From: Prevotellaceae bacterium UBA6417
Lineage (GTDB): Bacteria > Bacteroidota > Bacteroidia > Bacteroidales > Bacteroidaceae
Length of the DNA stretch: 38,116 nucleotides
NCBI GenBank assembly: GCA_002439755.1
Contig: DJPH01000033.1
Coordinates: 1-38,116 of the forward strand
Direction: 5' to 3'
Part shown: positions 7,847-15,497 of the stretch, in pieces
Position numbering within the stretch: position 1 is the first letter of the stretch
Layout of the letters: each line of letters begins with the position of its first letter
Translations under genes and position numbers: made by a program
Notes under the pieces: model-generated
What the model saw: the letters and a program-made list of their open reading frames with translations, nothing else
What the model was told of the DNA's origin: nothing
Databases searched by the model: none

Positions 7847-9544
7847 ATGAAGAGACAGCTGCTCGTAGCATTGATTTTCATGCTCTGCGCTTCATGGAGC
7901 AAGGCTTCGATTGACCCACAAAAAGTCAAACCCGTAAAAAACATCATTTTAATGGTAAGCGATGGAACATCGTTCAGCACCATTTCGCTGGCACGCTGGT
8001 TACAATACTATCAAGACCCGAGCAAGCCCAAGCTGAACCTCGACCCTTACCTTTGTGGCACTGTGCGCACCAATTGCTCTGATGCCCCTATCGGAGACTC
8101 CGCTCCAACCACCTCATGCTACGTTACAGGGCACGCAAGCCGTGCTGGTTACGTTGCTTCATATCCGCCCGATATGGGAGCAGCCAACATCGACCCCATA
8201 GACCCGAAAAAATCATACGGGCCAATGGCTACACTGCTCGAAGCTGCCAAACAGCTGCAAGGGAAAAGCACCGGCTTCGTAGTTACCTGCGAATTTCCCC
8301 ACGCCACACCCGCCGATGTCTCAGCCCACTACTACAACAGAGGCTACTATGACGGCATCTCCGAACAGCAAGTGCACAACAACCTGGATGTGGTAATTGC
8401 AGGTGGCAACAACTATCTGAACCAAGAGCAAGAAAACTATTTGAAAGAACACGGATATACCGTCTGCCGCAATGATATAGCAGGAATGCGCAACTGTAAA
8501 TCCGACAAAATGTGGGCTCTTTTCAATGGTACTTCCATGGCCTATGAAATAGACAGAGACCCCTCAAAAGAACCCTCATTGGCCGAAGGTGTAGGCATCG
8601 CCCTCAGCAAACTGTCGAAAAACAAAAAAGGATTTTTCCTTTTGGTTGAAGGCAGCAAGGTTGACTGGGCCAACCATGCCAACGACCCTGCCTCTGTAGG
8701 CCCCGAGTTTTTAGCTTTTGACAAAGCCATCGGCACAGCCGTTGAGTTTGCCAAAAAAGACGGCAACACAGCCGTTATAATTGTTGCCGACCACGCCACC
8801 GGAGGCATGAGCATCGGCAAAGCCTCCTTGAGAAACTACTCAAAAAGAAGCAAAGCCGAGCTGTTCCAGCCCATTCTTAACTTCAAGATGTCATTGGACG
8901 CTTTAGGAGCAAAACTGAACTCTGAACCTTACAAGAACTTACGCCCCGTATTCAAGGAATACACAGGCATAGACTTGAGCGACGAAGAAGTCAACTTGAT
9001 TATACACAGTAAAGGCTACAACAACAGCCCCATTCCGAAAGAACAACGCAAAGAACAACAAGACAAGCCTCTTTACAGTCCCAGCTTCTCAGGCTTACTG
9101 TCAAAAATACTGACCGACCACACTTGCCTGGCATGGACCACCGGGGGCCACACCGGCGAAGATGTCTATCTGGGCTGCTACAACCCGAAAGGACAAGTTC
9201 CGCTGGGTATGAATACAAATGTCGAACTGGCTCATTACATGCAAGCTCTTTTCGGGCTATATGGAAAAATCGACCAATTCAGCGACGACATCTTCACATG
9301 CCACGACGTTGCCTTTAACGGCTTAGACTACAAAGTGGAAAAAGCCAAAGATAAAGGTTCGTTCCCAAAGCTTATCGTAAAAAACAGTGCAAACGGCAAA
9401 ATGATGACAATCAGTGCATTTTCAAATATCGCACAAATCAGCGGCTCAGAAAGCAAAGTGATAGAAATTGCCTCGGTCATGCCCTATGTAGACCGGACAG
9501 ACAAATTCTATGTGCCTAAAGATATGGCCAAATATCTGAAATAG
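7847..9544 (+). CDS. Secreted alkaline phosphatase (PhoA superfamily)
   Basis: A 565-residue exported phosphomonoesterase with a signal peptide (residues ~3-20, ending SWSKAS). The catalytic blocks of the family appear in order: KNIILMVSDGTS (first metal Asp), GDSAPTTSCYVTG, in which the Ser after Asp corresponds to the E. coli nucleophile Ser102, then LVEGSKVDWANHANDP, IIVADHATGGMS (Asp and His ligands) and TGGHTGEDVYLGCYNP, with the His of the last metal site. It should release phosphate from organic esters in the periplasm. It lies 22 bp after argB and may be cotranscribed, though the two have no obvious shared role. A strong terminator follows. Confidence 0.92.
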   Translation: MKRQLLVALIFMLCASWSKASIDPQKVKPVKNIILMVSDGTSFSTISLARWLQYYQDPSKPKLNLDPYLCGTVRTNCSDAPIGDSAPTTSCYVTGHASRAGYVASYPPDMGAANIDPIDPKKSYGPMATLLEAAKQLQGKSTGFVVTCEFPHATPADVSAHYYNRGYYDGISEQQVHNNLDVVIAGGNNYLNQEQENYLKEHGYTVCRNDIAGMRNCKSDKMWALFNGTSMAYEIDRDPSKEPSLAEGVGIALSKLSKNKKGFFLLVEGSKVDWANHANDPASVGPEFLAFDKAIGTAVEFAKKDGNTAVIIVADHATGGMSIGKASLRNYSKRSKAELFQPILNFKMSLDALGAKLNSEPYKNLRPVFKEYTGIDLSDEEVNLIIHSKGYNNSPIPKEQRKEQQDKPLYSPSFSGLLSKILTDHTCLAWTTGGHTGEDVYLGCYNPKGQVPLGMNTNVELAHYMQALFGLYGKIDQFSDDIFTCHDVAFNGLDYKVEKAKDKGSFPKLIVKNSANGKMMTISAFSNIAQISGSESKVIEIASVMPYVDRTDKFYVPKDMAKYLK

Positions 9545-9572
9545 GAAAAAAACAATCACCTAAGAAACAGAC

Positions 9573-9603
9573 AAATGCACGAGACGTAGAATCTTGTGCA
9601 TTT
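9573..9603 (+). terminator. Rho-independent terminator after the alkaline phosphatase gene
   Basis: AAATGCACGAGA pairs with TCTTGTGCATTT over 12 bp (one G-U pair) around a 7-nt loop and is followed by ATTTTTTG. Confidence 0.85.
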
Positions 9604-9643
9604 ATTTTTTGCTTCGGGACAAAGAAAAAATATGCCGAGTGCG

Positions 9644-9651
9644 TAACTTTG
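9644..9651 (+). promoter_or_regulatory. Predicted -7 box for the sigma factor operon
   Basis: TAACTTTG matches the TAnnTTTG consensus, 39 bp before the ATG at 9691. The in-frame TTG at 9649 lies within this box and is therefore not the start. Confidence 0.6.
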
Positions 9652-9690
9652 ACACCAATAGTCCGTCTAAAGAACAGAGAGCGATTAAAA

Positions 9691-10200
9691 ATGGTCAATT
9701 TCAGGGATGATGTCCTACCTCTAAAAGACAAGTTATACAGACTTGCATTGCGCATCACGCTCGAAACGCGCGAGGCTGAAGACATCGTTCAAGAAACATT
9801 GATCAGAGTGTGGAAAAAACGTGAAGAGTGGGACAAAATAGAGTCTATTGAGGCTTTTAGCCTGACCATCTGCAGGAACTTGGCATTAGACCAAATAGCA
9901 AAAAAAGAGGCTCAAAACAAATCTTTGGACGGAACCTATGACAATACACCAGATAACACATCATTCACACCACTACAAAGTCTCGCTCTTGACGACAAAC
10001 GTTCATGGGTGATGAAACTATTCAACAAATTGCCTGAGAAACAAAAGTCGATCATGCAACTTCGAGATATCGAAGGAATGAGCTATAAAGAAATTGCTGT
10101 AACACTTGGCATAACAGAAGAGCAAGTTAAAATAAGCCTTTTCAGAGCACGCCAATATATACGTACGGAATTTGAAAAAATAGACAGTTATGGATTATAA
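9691..10200 (+). CDS. ECF-type RNA polymerase sigma factor
   Basis: A 169-residue sigma-70 family protein with only regions 2 and 4. Region 2 covers about residues 8-80: LYRLALRITLETREAEDIVQETLIRVWKK carries the core-binding and -10-recognition helices. Region 4 covers about 108-165: LPEKQKSIMQLRDIEGMSYKEIAVTLGITEEQVK is a helix-turn-helix for the -35 region. It redirects RNA polymerase to a target set that cannot be read here. The start at 9691 puts region 2 at the usual distance from the N terminus. The next gene overlaps its end by 11 bp and encodes a membrane protein that fits the role of its anti-sigma partner. Confidence 0.93.
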   Translation: MVNFRDDVLPLKDKLYRLALRITLETREAEDIVQETLIRVWKKREEWDKIESIEAFSLTICRNLALDQIAKKEAQNKSLDGTYDNTPDNTSFTPLQSLALDDKRSWVMKLFNKLPEKQKSIMQLRDIEGMSYKEIAVTLGITEEQVKISLFRARQYIRTEFEKIDSYGL

Positions 10201-10711
10201 ATACATAGAGCAACTATTGGAACGCTATTGGCAATGCCAGACAAGCGTTGAAGAAGAGCGCATTCTACGCGACTTCTTCGGCCAAGAGGAAGTTCCGGAC
10301 CATCTGAAACGCTATTGCGCACTATTTACATTCCAACAGAAAGAAAAAGAACTAAAGCTTGGAACAGACTTTGACCAAAAAGTTCTTTCCAAAATCGAAG
10401 AACCGACAGTAAAAGCGCAGCGAAATACCATCATGGTGAAACTCATGCCTTTCTACAAGGCAGCAGCTGCAGTTGCCATCATCCTGAGTCTGGGATTTGC
10501 CGCCCAACGTTCTTTTGAAACGAACACGAAGCCCGGCATAAGCTATAACTACAAAGGTTACAAAGACACCTACAGCGACCCGCAAGTGGCTTTCGAGCAG
10601 GTTTCCTCAGCCTTAAAAACCGTATCTGAAGGCCTTCGCAAATCCGGGTTAGAGACAACCGACTCAGCGTTCATTGATGGTGAGATGCAGAAAAACAACA
10701 ACAAACAATGA
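10190..10711 (+). CDS. Single-pass membrane protein, likely anti-sigma factor partner
   Basis: A 173-residue protein without a signal peptide. Residues 1-85 are charged and predicted cytoplasmic, beginning with a helical segment (IEQLLERYWQCQTSVEEERILRDFF) of the kind seen at the N terminus of Bacteroidota anti-sigma-like proteins. One membrane span follows at about residues 89-106 (AAAAVAIILSLGFAA). The C-terminal ~65 residues should lie in the periplasm. No zinc-binding HxxxCxxC motif is visible, so it is not a ZAS-type anti-sigma. The role is inferred from the topology and the 11-bp overlap with the sigma factor gene; no family was recognised with certainty. Confidence 0.7.
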   Translation: MDYKYIEQLLERYWQCQTSVEEERILRDFFGQEEVPDHLKRYCALFTFQQKEKELKLGTDFDQKVLSKIEEPTVKAQRNTIMVKLMPFYKAAAAVAIILSLGFAAQRSFETNTKPGISYNYKGYKDTYSDPQVAFEQVSSALKTVSEGLRKSGLETTDSAFIDGEMQKNNNKQ

Positions 10712-11223
10712 CACGACGAGTTCTCATTGGCCTCATACTAAGTCTGTTGCTTCCGCTAAAAATTTCGGCAGAAAGTATAACCGACTTTGTGGCATTGCTG
10801 TTGAGCAATTTAACTGAAGAACAAGGAACCGGACAAAACGAAGATTACAACTGTATCACAGTAAGCCCCACCATGATGGACAAGGTGTTGAAAATGATTC
10901 AGAAAAAGGACGCAGACGAAAATGACGAGCAAATACAAAAAATACTGTCCAACATAAAAAGCATGCGCATATTTTCAGCTACAAATCATCCCGGCAAATA
11001 TTATGCGGAAGCAACGGAGCTTCTAAATAAAGAAGCCAAGAATTACAAGCCTTTCAAAGTGGATGAAAAGAAAAAAGAAAAGCCTTGTGTTTGGATACGT
11101 AAGAATGGCAATAAAGTGGTAGAGATGGTTGTACTCAACAAGAAAAACGAAGAAGGGTTTCACATCATCAATATCACCGGAAACATGAACAAGGCATTCG
11201 TTGACGAGCTACTTAAAATGTAA
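10708..11223 (+). CDS. Exported DUF4252-like protein
   Basis: A 171-residue protein with a signal peptide (RRVLIGLILSLLLPLKISAES). The rest resembles DUF4252 proteins, small periplasmic proteins of Bacteroidota often found next to ECF sigma factor genes. Recognisable parts are a helical stretch (SPTMMDKVLKMIQKK), then SNIKSMRIFSA, and a C-terminal segment ending FHIINITGNMNKAFVDELLKM. The function of the family is unknown. The start codon overlaps the stop of the previous gene as ATGA, so the sigma factor, the membrane protein and this protein form one translationally coupled unit. It may be the extracytoplasmic sensor or an effector of that unit, which is inference from position. Confidence 0.75.
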   Translation: MTRRVLIGLILSLLLPLKISAESITDFVALLLSNLTEEQGTGQNEDYNCITVSPTMMDKVLKMIQKKDADENDEQIQKILSNIKSMRIFSATNHPGKYYAEATELLNKEAKNYKPFKVDEKKKEKPCVWIRKNGNKVVEMVVLNKKNEEGFHIINITGNMNKAFVDELLKM

Positions 11224-11312
11224 AACAACATACTTTCCAGCTCTGTGAAGAGCATTGCTTTAATAACCAACAGAAACTAAGGTTTCAAATCTCTCAATCT
11301 TTTTAAAGATGC

Positions 11313-11344
11313 AAAAGCGCCGCTTCTTAAAAAGCGGTGCTTTT
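11313..11344 (+). terminator. Rho-independent terminator after the sigma factor operon
   Basis: AAAAGCGCCGCTT pairs with AAGCGGTGCTTTT (one G-U pair) around a short A/T-rich loop, and a T-rich tract (ACTTTTTATG) follows. Confidence 0.85.
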
Positions 11345-11385
11345 ACTTTTTATGGCAGAATCATCCATTGAAAAGCATTTTGTAC

Positions 11386-11393
11386 TAATTTTG
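11386..11393 (+). promoter_or_regulatory. Predicted -7 box for the M13 peptidase gene
   Basis: TAATTTTG matches TAnnTTTG and lies 22 bp before the ATG at 11416. Confidence 0.55.
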
Positions 11394-11415
11394 CAACGAA
11401 AAAAACAACACAAAG

Positions 11416-13443
11416 ATGCTTAGTATCAAGATTATTGCTTTAATACTGCCATTGGCAGCCATACAAGCATTCGGCCAAGGCCAAATTTCGGGAATAGACA
11501 AGAAGAACCTCAATCTTTCCATAAAGCCGGGAAACGACTTTTATGAATATTCTGTAGGCGGATGGACAAAAGCACATCCGCTCACACCGGAGTATTCAAG
11601 CTATGGTGTCACTGAAGAATTGGCAGAACGTAACAGGCAACAAATACGGGAACTTATTGAAGGATTTGCAGCACATTCTCAAAAGAAAGGAACACTGGAA
11701 CAGAAAATAGGCAGTCTCTACAATTTGGCAATGGACAGCACACGGCGGAATAAAGAAGGATGGCTCCCCCTAAAGCCCTACCTTGAGCATATATACGCCA
11801 TCAAGAACAAAAAAGAATTCCAAGTTGTCTCAGCCCAAATGGAAAGGAAAGGAATAGGCTGCTGCATGTTCAATTTCGGTGCCGAAGCTGATATTCACAA
11901 TGCCACAATGAATATTGTATCCATCTATCAAGGAGGAATTTCAATGGGCGAACGCGACTACTACCTAAAAGAAGACACAGCAACAGTCAAAATACGCAAC
12001 GCCTACAAGAAGTACGTCCAATCACTCTTCGAGCTTGTCGGCAATGAAGAAGCTACAGCAAATAAGAAAATGCAAGCTGTATTGGCCATCGAAACACGCA
12101 TTGCGCGCGCAAGTTATGGTGCCGTAAAGTTGAGAGACGTAGAGGGCAATTATCATAAAAAGACATATTCGCAGCTCATCAACGACTTTCCCGGGATTGA
12201 TTGGGGCAGCATATTCCTCTGTGCAGGCTACCCGGCATTCAAAGATGTAAACGTAAGCCAGCCGGAACCGATTCACGAAGTTGGAAAGATCTTATCCGAG
12301 ACCTCTCTCGACGATTTAAAAGCCTATGCTGAATTCAAAACCATTGCCGACGGAGCAAACTCGCTTGATGACAAGTTCCGCGCTGTCAGCTTTGAGTTTT
12401 CCAAAGCCATGACCGGCATATCTCAGGACAGACCCAGATGGAAACGAGCCGTTGGTGTTGTCAACAATGTAATGGGAATGGCCGTAGGCAAGATGTTTGT
12501 AGAAAAGTACTTCCCCGAGAGCTCCAAGAAACGAATGCTGGAACTCGTAAACAACCTGCAAACAGCTCTTAAAGAACGCATTCAAGCTGCAACATGGATG
12601 AGCGATGCCACTAAAAGACAAGCTATTGACAAACTAAATGGCTTCTACGTAAAGATAGGATATCCAGACAAATGGAAGGATTACAGCAAGCTGCAAATCA
12701 ACGATTCTCTAAGCTATTATGAGAACCTTGTAAACGCTTCGGAGTTTGCCATCGATGATTATATCCAAAGACACGTAAACAAGCCCGTAGACAAGGAGGA
12801 ATGGCTCATGACGCCGCAAACCATCAACGCCTACTACAATCCCACCACAAACGAAATCTGTTTCCCGGCAGGCATTCTGCAACCGCCTTTCTTTATCCCC
12901 GAAGCTGACGATGCATACAACTACGGAGCGTGCGGTTCTACCATTGGTCACGAAATGACACATGGATTCGACGACCAAGGAAGCCAGTTCGACAAATACG
13001 GGAATGTCAACAACTGGTGGACCGAAGAAGACAAGAAGAACTTTGAAAAGCGCAGCAAAGTCATGGCTGATTACTTCTCAAATATCAAAGCGTTGCCTGA
13101 TATGAAACTCAACGGAGAGCTCACGTTAGGCGAAAACATAGCCGACAACGGCGGGCTAAACGTTGCATTTCAGGCATTCAAAAACGCGACCAAGGACCGG
13201 CCACTTGAAAACAAAGACGGGTTCACTCCTGACCAACGCTTCTTCCTTGCCTATGGCATTACATGGGCAGAAAACATACGTCCGGAGCTGCTCCGCATGT
13301 ACAACACCATGGATCCGCATGCTCCGGCACGCTGGCGCGTCAATGGAGCCCTACCCCACATAGACGCCTGGTACAAGGCTTTCAACGTCAAGAAAGGAAA
13401 CAAGCTGTATCTTCCAAAAGCAAAACGAGTAGATATCTGGTAA
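11416..13443 (+). CDS. M13 family zinc metallopeptidase (neprilysin/PepO-like)
   Basis: A 675-residue exported endopeptidase that cleaves peptides in the periplasm. A signal peptide (residues ~3-20, ending AFGQ) is followed by the M13 N-terminal lid domain (~30-420), which starts with the typical PGNDFYEYSVGGW segment. The catalytic domain has the substrate-binding NAYYNPTTNEI motif, the zinc motif HEMTH (His512, Glu513, His516) and the third ligand Glu573 in ENIADNGG. The length matches the family. No Cys is found near the signal cleavage site, so it is probably not a lipoprotein. It has its own promoter and is followed by a strong terminator, so it is likely a single-gene unit. Confidence 0.95.
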   Translation: MLSIKIIALILPLAAIQAFGQGQISGIDKKNLNLSIKPGNDFYEYSVGGWTKAHPLTPEYSSYGVTEELAERNRQQIRELIEGFAAHSQKKGTLEQKIGSLYNLAMDSTRRNKEGWLPLKPYLEHIYAIKNKKEFQVVSAQMERKGIGCCMFNFGAEADIHNATMNIVSIYQGGISMGERDYYLKEDTATVKIRNAYKKYVQSLFELVGNEEATANKKMQAVLAIETRIARASYGAVKLRDVEGNYHKKTYSQLINDFPGIDWGSIFLCAGYPAFKDVNVSQPEPIHEVGKILSETSLDDLKAYAEFKTIADGANSLDDKFRAVSFEFSKAMTGISQDRPRWKRAVGVVNNVMGMAVGKMFVEKYFPESSKKRMLELVNNLQTALKERIQAATWMSDATKRQAIDKLNGFYVKIGYPDKWKDYSKLQINDSLSYYENLVNASEFAIDDYIQRHVNKPVDKEEWLMTPQTINAYYNPTTNEICFPAGILQPPFFIPEADDAYNYGACGSTIGHEMTHGFDDQGSQFDKYGNVNNWWTEEDKKNFEKRSKVMADYFSNIKALPDMKLNGELTLGENIADNGGLNVAFQAFKNATKDRPLENKDGFTPDQRFFLAYGITWAENIRPELLRMYNTMDPHAPARWRVNGALPHIDAWYKAFNVKKGNKLYLPKAKRVDIW

Positions 13444-13459
13444 CGTCTGCCTAACCGGA

Positions 13460-13504
13460 AATGAGGCTGTGCTGCAACAATACTTATTGCAGCGCAGCCT
13501 CATT
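13460..13504 (+). terminator. Rho-independent terminator after the M13 peptidase gene
   Basis: AATGAGGCTG and CAGCCTCATT form the base, with GCTGCAA and TTGCAGC extending the stem past a single T/G mismatch; CTTTTT follows. Confidence 0.88.
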
Positions 13505-13545
13505 CTTTTTATCAGCACTAAAATTGCAATCTTGTGAATTTGGAG

Positions 13546-13553
13546 TAACTTTG
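13546..13553 (+). promoter_or_regulatory. Predicted promoter of the mnmG-uvrC unit
   Basis: TAACTTTG matches the -7 consensus, and TTG at 13524-13526 lies 19 bp upstream, where a -33 element is expected. The ATG of mnmG is about 29 bp downstream. Confidence 0.6.
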
Positions 13554-13582
13554 CAGACTAAACTGCAAGGTGATAGTCTAAG

Positions 13583-15460
13583 ATGAAAGAAGATTTCTGC
13601 TTTGATGTAGTGGTTGTAGGTGCCGGCCATGCGGGGTGCGAAGCCGCGCGCATATCAGCGATAATGGGAGCTGAGACGTGCCTTATAACCATGGATATCG
13701 AGAAAACAGCCCAGATGAGCTGCAATCCGGCCATTGGGGGCATTGCCAAAGGTCAGATAGTACGTGAGATCGATGCTTTAGGTGGCATGATGGGCATTGT
13801 CACTGACATAAATGCCATACAATTCAGGATGCTTAACCGGTCTAAAGGGCCTGCCATGTGGAGTCCGCGTGCACAATGCGACAGGATGAAGTATAGCAGC
13901 ACATGGAGATCTATACTTGAAAACACCCCTCACCTGAAAATCTGGCAAGACCAAGTAAAGGAGCTGATCACGGAAAGCGGTAAAGTCACCGGACTCCGCA
14001 CGATATGGGGCGTAACCTTCAAGACCCGTTGCGTTGTCGTCACGGCAGGCACATTCCTAAATGGGCTGATGCACATAGGACGCAACATGGTAGAAGGAGG
14101 CAGAATCTCCGAACCTGCAGCCAAGTTCCTTACGGAATCAATCGCAGCAAATGGCATACGCAGCGGACGGATGAAGACAGGAACGCCTGTAAGAATCGAC
14201 GGAAGAAGCGTGCATTTCGACGAATTGGAGAAGCAAGATGGTGAAAATGATTTTCACCGTTTTTCGTTCAATACAGAAAAACGAGTATTACCGCAACTTC
14301 CATGCTGGCTTTGCAGCACAAACGAAAAAGTACACGAAATACTGCGCTCCGGCTTAAATGATTCCCCGTTGTATAACGGACAGATTAAATCCATAGGGCC
14401 CCGTTACTGTCCAAGCATAGAAACAAAGCTCCACACCTTTCCCGACAAAGACCGTCATCCGCTATTCTTAGAGCCCGAAGGTACCGACACCAACGAATAT
14501 TATCTCAACGGCTTTTCATCGAGTCTGCCGATGGAAATACAAATTGCCGCGCTGAAAGAAATAGCAGCTTTCCACGACCTTGTTATCTATCGTCCGGGTT
14601 ATGCCATTGAATATGATTTCTTCGACCCTACACAGTTAAAGCATTCATTGGAATCAAAGTTGGTTGACGGGCTGTTTTTGGCCGGACAAGTAAACGGAAC
14701 CACCGGCTACGAAGAAGCAGGTGGGCAAGGACTGGTTGCCGGTATCAACGCAGCGTTGAAATGCAGCGGCAGCAGCCCATTCACCATGCGCAGGGATGAG
14801 AGTTACATAGGTGTTCTTATCGATGACTTGGTCACTAAAGGCGTAGACGAGCCATACAGGATGTTTACATCAAGAGCTGAATATCGAATACTGCTTCGTC
14901 AAGACAATGCAGATGCAAGACTGACACCTTATGCCATAAAGTTCGGAACAATTGATACAGAACGAGCCGAAAAGCACCAATACAAGCAGCAAGCCATACA
15001 GTCAATCATAGAATATTGCAAGAAAACATCGGTAAAGCCGAATGATATAAACTCCTATCTCGAAGCCAAAGGTACCGCACCTTTACGGGAAGGATGCAAG
15101 GTAAAAGACCTGATAGAGCGCCCGGAACTATCGCTTGGAAGCCTATGCACCGCACTTCCCAAATTAGGAGCCACCGTCCACAAATTCGCCGAACAGCAAG
15201 AAGAAATCGCAGAAGCCGCGGAAATAGAGTTAAAGTATCGCGGCTATATACAACGCGAGAGAATCATTGCAGATAAAATGCATCGTTTAGATTCCATCAG
15301 AATAAAAGGGCATTTCGATTACGAAAAAATATCGCAACTTTCGACAGAAGCGCGCCAAAAGCTCGCAAAAATAGACCCGGAAACCCTGGCACAAGCAGAA
15401 CAAATACCGGGGGTTTCACCGAGCGATATCAACATATTGATGGTTATGATGCATAGGTAA
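13583..15460 (+). CDS. mnmG: tRNA U34 carboxymethylaminomethyl modification enzyme MnmG (GidA)
   Basis: A 625-residue FAD enzyme. With MnmE it installs the cmnm5 group on the wobble uridine of several tRNAs. The FAD-binding Rossmann motif VVVGAGHAGCEAA is at residues 9-21, followed by MSCNPAIGGIAKGQIVREIDALGG, the family hallmark. The segment EAGGQGLVAGINAA (~residue 380) is the second FAD contact, and a helical C-terminal domain (~450-625) serves MnmE binding. Length is typical. In many bacteria this gene lies close to the replication origin, which fits the parS sequence that follows its stop codon directly. mnmE is not in the window. It is probably cotranscribed with uvrC, 37 bp downstream. 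Confidence 0.97.
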   Translation: MKEDFCFDVVVVGAGHAGCEAARISAIMGAETCLITMDIEKTAQMSCNPAIGGIAKGQIVREIDALGGMMGIVTDINAIQFRMLNRSKGPAMWSPRAQCDRMKYSSTWRSILENTPHLKIWQDQVKELITESGKVTGLRTIWGVTFKTRCVVVTAGTFLNGLMHIGRNMVEGGRISEPAAKFLTESIAANGIRSGRMKTGTPVRIDGRSVHFDELEKQDGENDFHRFSFNTEKRVLPQLPCWLCSTNEKVHEILRSGLNDSPLYNGQIKSIGPRYCPSIETKLHTFPDKDRHPLFLEPEGTDTNEYYLNGFSSSLPMEIQIAALKEIAAFHDLVIYRPGYAIEYDFFDPTQLKHSLESKLVDGLFLAGQVNGTTGYEEAGGQGLVAGINAALKCSGSSPFTMRRDESYIGVLIDDLVTKGVDEPYRMFTSRAEYRILLRQDNADARLTPYAIKFGTIDTERAEKHQYKQQAIQSIIEYCKKTSVKPNDINSYLEAKGTAPLREGCKVKDLIERPELSLGSLCTALPKLGATVHKFAEQQEEIAEAAEIELKYRGYIQRERIIADKMHRLDSIRIKGHFDYEKISQLSTEARQKLAKIDPETLAQAEQIPGVSPSDINILMVMMHR

Positions 15461-15476
15461 TGTTTCACGTGAAACA
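15461..15476. other. parS: Perfect parS site (ParB/Spo0J centromere-like binding site)
   Basis: The 16 bases read TGTTTCACGTGAAACA, a perfect palindrome and an exact match to the widely conserved chromosomal parS consensus. The site begins at the base after the mnmG stop codon and lies in the 37-bp gap before uvrC, so it does not disturb either protein. ParB (a CTP-dependent DNA clamp) loads at such sites and helps segregate the origin region. The parA and parB genes are not in this window. Confidence 0.9.
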
Positions 15477-15497
15477 GACAGAACTCACTATCTACAA

